NCBI GenBank assembly: GCA_900768425.1
Contig: CAAGCR010000065.1
Location: forward strand, 1-9,639
Direction of reading: 5' to 3'
Length of the DNA stretch: 9,639 nucleotides
From: Clostridia bacterium
GTDB lineage: Bacteria; Bacillota; Clostridia; Christensenellales; UBA1242
Position 1 is the stretch's first letter, and every line of letters starts with the position of its first letter. The notes under the pieces were generated by a model, which was not told the DNA's origin, ran no database searches, and saw nothing but the letters and a program-made list of their open reading frames with translations. A program made the translations under genes and the position numbers. Positions 5,375-9,639 of this stretch are shown here, one piece after another.

Positions 5375-7126
5375 ATGATAAAGTTATTAAAGAATTTAAA
5401 AAAGTCCGATTTGGTGCTATTAATAATAAGTGTAGTTTTAATAGTAGGACAAGTATGGCTTGAATTAACAATGCCAGACTATGTTGGTGAAATGACTAAA
5501 TTAATTTCCACAGAAGGAAGTTCAATGCACGAAATTTGGATGGCAGGACTAAAAATGCTAGGTTGTGCCTTAGGCAGTGCGCTTATGGCGGTTTTAGTTG
5601 GTTGTTTTATGTCAAAAATAGCGGCAAATTTTAGTTATAATATCCGCGGACAAGTATTCAATAAAATAAGTGAGTTTGGTGTTGCAGAAATGAAAAAGTT
5701 TTCAATACCAAGTCTAATCACAAGAACAACCAACGATATTACGCAAGTACAAAATGTTATTGCAATGGGTTTTCAAATTATGATAAAAGCCCCAATTTTG
5801 GCTGTATGGGCAATAGTTAAAATATTTGGCAAAAGTTGGGAATTATCGGTTGTAGTTATGAGTTTTGTTGCCGTTTTAATGGTTACTATAATCACAGTAA
5901 TGATATTTGCATTGCCAAAGTTCAAAAAAATGCAAAAGCAAGTTGATGACATTAACAGAGTAGCAGAAGAAAGTTTGAATGGTGTAAAGGTGGTAAGAGC
6001 CTTTAACGCAGAAGGATATCAGCAAGAAAAATTTGAAAAAGCAAACGATAATTTAAACAAAACTATGCTTTTTGCCATAAGAATGTTATGTGTTTTGCAA
6101 CCGGTTTTAACAATGGTAATGAGCGGACTTTCTCTTGCAATATATTATGTTGGTTCATTGTTAATCAACAAAGCACCAGTAATGACAAGACCAGAAGTTT
6201 TAGGCGATGTGGTGTCTTTTTCATCATATGGCGTATATGTAATTATGAGTTTCATAATGCTTGCAATGATATTTATGATTTTACCAAGAGCAAATGTATC
6301 ATCAAAGCGTATTAATGAAGTATTAGATGAAAAAGTTGGTGTAGTTGAAGGCAAAAATGATTATAGCGAAAAACTAGGTACAATAGAATTTAAAGATGTA
6401 AACTTTAAATATGAAAATGACTCCGATTATATTTTAAAAGACATCAATTTTAAAGTAAACAAAGGACAAACCTTGGCAGTTGTTGGAACATCAGGCTCAG
6501 GGAAGTCAACTCTAATAAATTTAATTGCAAGACTCTACGATGCTACCGATGGCGAGGTTTTAATAGATGGTAAAAATATTAAAGATTACACCTTTGAAAG
6601 TTTGTATAGTAAAGTAGGTTACATAGGTCAAAAAGCAATTGTTTTTTCGGATACAATAGCAAACAATATTGCCTTTGGTGAAACAAAAACAAAAGTTGGC
6701 GAAGATGAAATAAAACAAGCCATAGAAATAGCACAAGGCAAAGAGTTTGTTGAAAATATGAAAGATGGTTACAATAGCGAAATAGCACAAGGTGGTATAA
6801 ATATCTCTGGTGGACAAAAACAAAGACTAGCCATAGCCCGCATAATTGCGAAAAAACCGGAAATTTTAATCTTTGATGATTCTTTTTCGGCACTAGATTT
6901 CAAAACGGATAAAAAATTGCGTGAAGAACTAAAGAGAAATCTTAAAGATACTACTAGCGTAATAGTTGCAAGCAGAATAGGTACAATTATGAATGCCGAC
7001 CAAATTTTAGTGCTAGATGGTAGCAAACTAGTAGGTAAAGGAACTCACGAAGAATTATTAGAAAATTGCGAGGTATATAAAGAAATAGCCTTGTCACAAC
7101 TTTCCGCACAGGAATTAGAAGGTTAG
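5375..7126 (+). CDS. Heterodimeric ABC exporter, half-transporter with degenerate ATP site
   Basis: This 583-residue protein is a fused permease and ATPase of the multidrug-exporter type. Six membrane helices lie at about 13-31, 57-79, 133-151, 157-180, 238-262 and 284-304, followed by a nucleotide-binding domain from about 335. Walker A is GTSGSGKST (371-379), the Q-loop Gln is 419 and the signature is a good ISGGQ (477-481). Walker B is ILIFDD (497-502), so the catalytic Glu is replaced by D502. The switch His is replaced by S533 (VASRIGTI). This matches the inactive-site subunit of heterodimers such as TM287/288, LmrCD and BmrCD, in which only one of two ATP sites hydrolyses well. It pairs with the next gene, whose ribosome binding site overlaps this stop codon. 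TAGGAG lies 4 bases before the start. The substrate cannot be read from sequence; drug or lipid-like compounds are typical. No MarR- or TetR-type regulator gene is in view. Confidence 0.92.
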   Translation: MIKLLKNLKKSDLVLLIISVVLIVGQVWLELTMPDYVGEMTKLISTEGSSMHEIWMAGLKMLGCALGSALMAVLVGCFMSKIAANFSYNIRGQVFNKISEFGVAEMKKFSIPSLITRTTNDITQVQNVIAMGFQIMIKAPILAVWAIVKIFGKSWELSVVVMSFVAVLMVTIITVMIFALPKFKKMQKQVDDINRVAEESLNGVKVVRAFNAEGYQQEKFEKANDNLNKTMLFAIRMLCVLQPVLTMVMSGLSLAIYYVGSLLINKAPVMTRPEVLGDVVSFSSYGVYVIMSFIMLAMIFMILPRANVSSKRINEVLDEKVGVVEGKNDYSEKLGTIEFKDVNFKYENDSDYILKDINFKVNKGQTLAVVGTSGSGKSTLINLIARLYDATDGEVLIDGKNIKDYTFESLYSKVGYIGQKAIVFSDTIANNIAFGETKTKVGEDEIKQAIEIAQGKEFVENMKDGYNSEIAQGGINISGGQKQRLAIARIIAKKPEILIFDDSFSALDFKTDKKLREELKRNLKDTTSVIVASRIGTIMNADQILVLDGSKLVGKGTHEELLENCEVYKEIALSQLSAQELEG

Positions 7127-7130
7127 GTGA
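7125..7130 (+). promoter_or_regulatory. Ribosome binding site that decides the start of the second ABC gene
   Basis: AGGTGA matches the 3' part of the full anti-SD complement (TAAGGAGGTGA). It overlaps the TAG stop of the first ABC gene and lies 5 bases before ATG 7136. It favours ATG 7136 over the GTG at 7127, which has only AAGG (7119-7122) upstream. The overlap suggests translational coupling of the two subunits. Confidence 0.6.
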
Positions 7131-7135
7131 AGAGT

Positions 7136-8923
7136 ATGCCAAAAATGAAAAATAATACAGAAAAAGCAAAAAATAGCAAAAAAGCATTTAAAAATCTTTT
7201 AAATTTTGGAAAAAGATATATAGGTTGGATAATACTTGCATTTGTTTTGGCAAGTGTAAGTGCGGTTATAACAATAATAGGTCCAAACAAAATTGGAGAT
7301 ATTACAAATTTAATCAAAGATGGCTTGTTTACATCAATAGACATCAGTGCAATCTTGCAAATTACAATCTTTTTAGCAGTAATGTATGTTATTGGCGCAC
7401 TATGTGGTTTCTTACAAAACTACATTATTGATAGCGTTACATTATATATGTCAAAAAGATTAAGAACGGCAATAGACAAAAAAATATCCGCCTTGCCATT
7501 AAATTATTTTACAGATAATAGCTACGGTGATATTTTATCAAGAATAACCAACGATGTTGATTCAATAGGTCAAAACTTGTCTAACTCATTAGGTACAATT
7601 GTTTCATCTTTTGTACAACTTATAGGCTGTATAATAATGATGTTTATTACCAACTGGACAATGGCAATAACTGCAATTTTGTCTACACTTATGGGTGTGG
7701 CATTAATGTGTGTTATTATGATTAAATCTCAAAAATATTTCAAACTTCGCCAAGCATATTTAGGCGAAATCAATGGATATATTGAAGAGATGTATCAAGG
7801 TCACGATGTAATAAGAGTTAATCACGCAGAAAAACAAGTAAAAACAAAATTTGAAGGATTTAATAGCAAGGTTAAAGATACCGATTTCAAATCGCAATTC
7901 TTGTCAGGCTTAATGCAACCACTTATGGGGTTTGTTGGCAATTTGGGGTTTGTTGCAGTTTGCGTTGTTGGTGCAATTTTAGCACTTAACGGCAAAGTAG
8001 ATTTAGGAACAATAACTGCGTTTATCATTTATGTTCGCTTGTTTGGTTCACCACTTAGCCAAATTGCACAAGGCATGACAAGTTTACAATCTGTTGCCGC
8101 AGCAGGTGAAAGAGTTTTTGATTTCTTAGAAGAAAAAGAAATGGAAGATGAGAGCAACAAACAAATTGTTGATGTTAATTATTCTGGAGAAATTGAATTT
8201 AAAAATGTCAAATTTGCATATCCATCAAATCCAAATAAAGAGATTATTCATAATTTTTCAATAAAAGTGAAACCGGGACAAAAAGTTGCCATTGTCGGAC
8301 CTACCGGTGCAGGTAAAACGACCATTGTTAATCTTTTAATGAGATTCTTTGAAATCACCGATGGCGAAATTTTAATTGACAATGTTAGCACAAAAGATTT
8401 AACAAGAGAACAGGTGCATAATGCGTTCAGTATGGTTTTACAAGATACATGGTTATTTGAAGGAACACTAAGAGATAACTTGGTTTTTAATATTAAAAAT
8501 ATAACCGATGAGCAGTTAGATAAGGTTTGTGATGCTTGCAACTTAACACACTATGTAAATACCTTACCAAATAGATATGATACAATTATAGGTAACAATA
8601 GCGATATATCTGCCGGACAAAAGCAACTAATAACCATAGCAAGAGCAATGTTGCAAAATAGTCCAATGCTTATCTTAGACGAAGCAACTTCATCAATAGA
8701 TACGCGTACAGAATTTATGGTTCAACAAGCAATGGATAAATTGATGCAAGACCGCACATCTTTTGTTATTGCACATAGATTGTCAACCATTAAAAATGCC
8801 GATATTATTTTAGTAATAAAAGATGGCGACATAATTGAGCAAGGTACACATAAGCAATTATTAAAATTAAATGGTTTTTACGCAGAACTATATAATAGTC
8901 AATTTGAAGAAGTTGCTGAATAA
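7136..8923 (+). CDS. Heterodimeric ABC exporter, half-transporter with catalytic ATP site
   Basis: This 595-residue partner of the preceding gene has a basic N-terminal extension (about 1-28), six membrane helices (about 29-49, 71-95, 152-172, 176-196, 256-285, 290-312) and a nucleotide-binding domain from about 350. Walker A is GPTGAGKTT (388-396), the Q-loop Gln is 436, and Walker B LILDE has the catalytic Glu at 516. The switch His is 547 (IAHRLSTI). The signature is altered to ISAGQ (491-495). Its Walker A, Glu and His combine with the intact ISGGQ of the first subunit to form the active site. Its altered signature faces the partner's degenerate site. This is the standard asymmetry of heterodimeric type IV exporters. 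A GTG at 7127, directly after the previous stop, would add three residues. The membrane and nucleotide-binding domains are full length. Confidence 0.92.
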   Translation: MPKMKNNTEKAKNSKKAFKNLLNFGKRYIGWIILAFVLASVSAVITIIGPNKIGDITNLIKDGLFTSIDISAILQITIFLAVMYVIGALCGFLQNYIIDSVTLYMSKRLRTAIDKKISALPLNYFTDNSYGDILSRITNDVDSIGQNLSNSLGTIVSSFVQLIGCIIMMFITNWTMAITAILSTLMGVALMCVIMIKSQKYFKLRQAYLGEINGYIEEMYQGHDVIRVNHAEKQVKTKFEGFNSKVKDTDFKSQFLSGLMQPLMGFVGNLGFVAVCVVGAILALNGKVDLGTITAFIIYVRLFGSPLSQIAQGMTSLQSVAAAGERVFDFLEEKEMEDESNKQIVDVNYSGEIEFKNVKFAYPSNPNKEIIHNFSIKVKPGQKVAIVGPTGAGKTTIVNLLMRFFEITDGEILIDNVSTKDLTREQVHNAFSMVLQDTWLFEGTLRDNLVFNIKNITDEQLDKVCDACNLTHYVNTLPNRYDTIIGNNSDISAGQKQLITIARAMLQNSPMLILDEATSSIDTRTEFMVQQAMDKLMQDRTSFVIAHRLSTIKNADIILVIKDGDIIEQGTHKQLLKLNGFYAELYNSQFEEVAE

Positions 8924-8931
8924 TATTTTTC

Positions 8932-8943
8932 TTGTTTAAACAA
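8932..8943. repeat. 12 bp palindrome between exporter and small membrane protein
   Basis: TTGTTTAAACAA is a perfect palindrome 9 bases after the exporter stop and 35 bases before the next start. It could be a regulator-binding site or chance in AT-rich DNA. It has no T tract and no loop, so it is not a terminator. Confidence 0.3.
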
Positions 8944-8977
8944 ATATTTTATGTCAAAAATATTTTTAGGTAAAAAT

Positions 8978-9202
8978 ATGACAAAATTTTTTGATTTTTA
9001 TAAGAATGGCAGTTTTGTGGTAAAATTTCTATTTTTAGGAGTCGCACTAATTATGGCACTCCTATGGGTTTTGGGCAGTTTAACAAAAATAGATAGATTG
9101 GTAATGTTCATGGTTGGCACAATAATAGGTGGCACTCTAATAAATGTCTTTCTATATGACTATATTGTAGATGCAATAAATTATGTCAGCAAACTGTTTT
9201 AA
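8978..9202 (+). CDS. Small two-helix membrane protein of unknown function
   Basis: I do not recognise this 74-residue protein. It has a short charged N-terminus (MTKFFDFYKNG), a first hydrophobic helix at about 13-34, a short polar turn with K37, D39 and R40, and a second helix at about 41-60 containing a glycine-rich GTIIGG stretch. An amphipathic tail ends in SKLF. I chose ATG 8978 because TAGGT (8967-8971) lies 6 bases upstream. The in-frame ATG at 8951 would give 83 residues but has no ribosome binding site. It follows the exporter by 54 bases on the same strand and is closed by the same terminator, so it is probably in the exporter operon. An accessory role is possible, but nothing in the sequence shows it. 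Confidence 0.75.
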   Translation: MTKFFDFYKNGSFVVKFLFLGVALIMALLWVLGSLTKIDRLVMFMVGTIIGGTLINVFLYDYIVDAINYVSKLF

Positions 9203-9290
9203 AATATTATAATTGTTATTTAAAATAAATTAACATTATTAAAATATTTAAAAATATTAAAATAGACCAATAAAATAACTATAAAATAAT

Positions 9291-9341
9291 AAAAAACAAA
9301 GCAAAATTGATTAAATTTACACAATGTTGCTTTGTTTTTTT
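9291..9341. terminator. Terminator of the exporter operon (symmetrical)
   Basis: A perfect 14 bp stem (9291-9304 with 9327-9340, core CAAAGCAA / TTGCTTTG) is followed by a T tract to 9341. Inside it ATTG (9306-9309) and CAAT (9322-9325) can extend the stem after one mismatch. The six A residues at the 5' side mean it can also work on the opposite strand. Confidence 0.9.
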
Positions 9342-9498
9342 GTATTTTCTAAATATTTTAAATTTTCATATAATTATTTTTTAAGTTTTTTTAACTTAGG
9401 CTAATTTCAAAAGAAAACGAAAAACGACCACAAATCTTTTGCGTTTACTTTTAAAATTAATCTTTTTTTAACTTTTTTTAAAAAATTTGTAATTTCGC
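9342..9498. other. Gene-free AT-rich stretch with two hairpins
   Basis: No gene is visible on either strand. TAAGTT (9382-9387) can pair with AACTTA (9393-9398) around five T residues. A longer imperfect stem (9409-9419 with 9442-9452, one mismatch, core GAAAACG / CGTTTAC) closes a 22-base loop. Neither is directly followed by a T tract, although T runs occur at about 9464-9470 and 9473-9479. Confidence 0.4.
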
Positions 9499-9526
9499 TT
9501 GACTCTGCGGGGGGGGGAGTTATACT
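9499..9526 (+). promoter_or_regulatory. Promoter with a G9 tract in its spacer, candidate phase-variable promoter
   Basis: TTGACT (9499-9504) and TATACT (9521-9526) are separated by 16 bp, of which nine are a continuous run of G (9509-9517). The start would be near 9533. Gain or loss of a G would move the spacing through 15, 16, 17 and 18 bp and so change promoter strength, as in known phase-variable promoters with poly-G spacers. ACTC (9502-9505) and GAGT (9517-9520) form a short inverted repeat across the spacer, so a MerR-type operator is an alternative reading. Confidence 0.6.
9509..9517 (+). repeat. Homopolymer run of nine G
   Basis: The run is directly visible. It is the only long G or C run in the window, where G+C is about 30%. 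It lies between the two boxes of a promoter, which makes it a likely slippage site rather than chance. Confidence 0.85.
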
Positions 9527-9639
9527 TGCTTTGTAAAGATATTCAATGGATATATTTACGCTAACGTTTTGATTGAAAAATATTTTATTTTAGTATTAGT
9601 TTATTTGACTAAATATCATTTAAAATGATAAAACTATAA
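9527..9639 (+). other. Leader of a transcript running out of the window
   Basis: No coding frame starts here and crosses the window end on either strand; all six frames are closed by stops. ATG 9546 opens only an 8-codon frame. A perfect 8 bp inverted repeat with a one-base centre, TATCATTT / AAATGATA (9614-9621 and 9623-9630), could be a regulator site. The gene driven by the G9 promoter must begin beyond 9639, or the product is an untranslated RNA. Confidence 0.45.

Noticed and set aside
6560..6893. Two overlapping minus-strand frames inside the first ABC gene
   Set aside because: They lie opposite the ATPase domain, whose motifs are all in the forward frame; composition is that of antisense AT-rich coding DNA.
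9546..9572. 8-codon frame (MDIFTLTF) after the G9 promoter, considered as a leader peptide
   Set aside because: It has no ribosome binding site and no attenuator hairpin with T tract follows inside the window.
1..9639. CRISPR array, insertion sequence, prophage or toxin-antitoxin module
   Set aside because: No spaced direct repeats, transposase or integrase motifs, phage genes or paired small toxin genes were found on either strand.

Overview
This is an AT-rich (roughly 70% A+T by eye) stretch that reads with the standard bacterial code. TGG is used for Trp and all gene stops are TAA or TAG. It has Gram-positive style purine-rich ribosome binding sites (AGGAG, AAGGA, AGGTGA), sigma-A type promoters and U-tailed hairpin terminators. 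Gene content and style suggest a low-GC member of the Bacillota, probably an uncultured gut-type Clostridia or relative. That placement is an inference; no rRNA or lineage marker is present.

Layout. Positions 1-435 hold the C-terminal end of a Pro/Lys/Ala-rich protein, closed by a strong terminator. From 739 to 3599 runs a three-gene forward operon for RNA modification: an RlmD-type 23S rRNA uracil-5 methyltransferase, the t6A-cyclising dehydratase TcdA, and a TtcA-family PP-loop tRNA thiolation protein. The operon promoter puts the predicted transcription start on the ATG of the first gene, so rlmD may be translated from a leaderless mRNA. Convergent to this operon (4792 to 3865, minus) is an uncharacterised four-helix membrane protein with a CPVC motif. 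Its reading frame is broken by one extra base in an A6 run. A symmetrical terminator at 3819-3853 separates the two converging units. Upstream of the membrane protein gene is a minus-strand tRNA-Gln(UUG) with its own promoter and terminator.

From 5375 to 8923 are two forward half-transporter genes forming a heterodimeric ABC exporter. The first subunit has degenerate catalytic residues (Walker B Glu to Asp, switch His to Ser). The second keeps Glu and His but has a changed signature motif (ISAGQ). These changes all fall on one of the two ATP sites, the expected pattern for asymmetric multidrug-type exporters. The leader of this operon has two good promoters with a terminator-like hairpin between them. 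A small two-helix membrane protein (8978-9202) follows, and a terminator at 9291-9341 closes the unit.

The last 300 bases have no gene but contain a promoter (TTGACT, 16 bp, TATACT) whose spacer is mostly a run of nine G residues. In DNA this AT-rich that is striking. It has the architecture of a phase-variable promoter controlled by slippage, although its downstream gene lies beyond the window. I found no CRISPR array, insertion sequence or prophage, and no clearly new multi-gene system. The most interesting signals are regulatory: the G9 promoter, the leaderless start, the two-promoter leader of the exporter, and the A6 frameshift.
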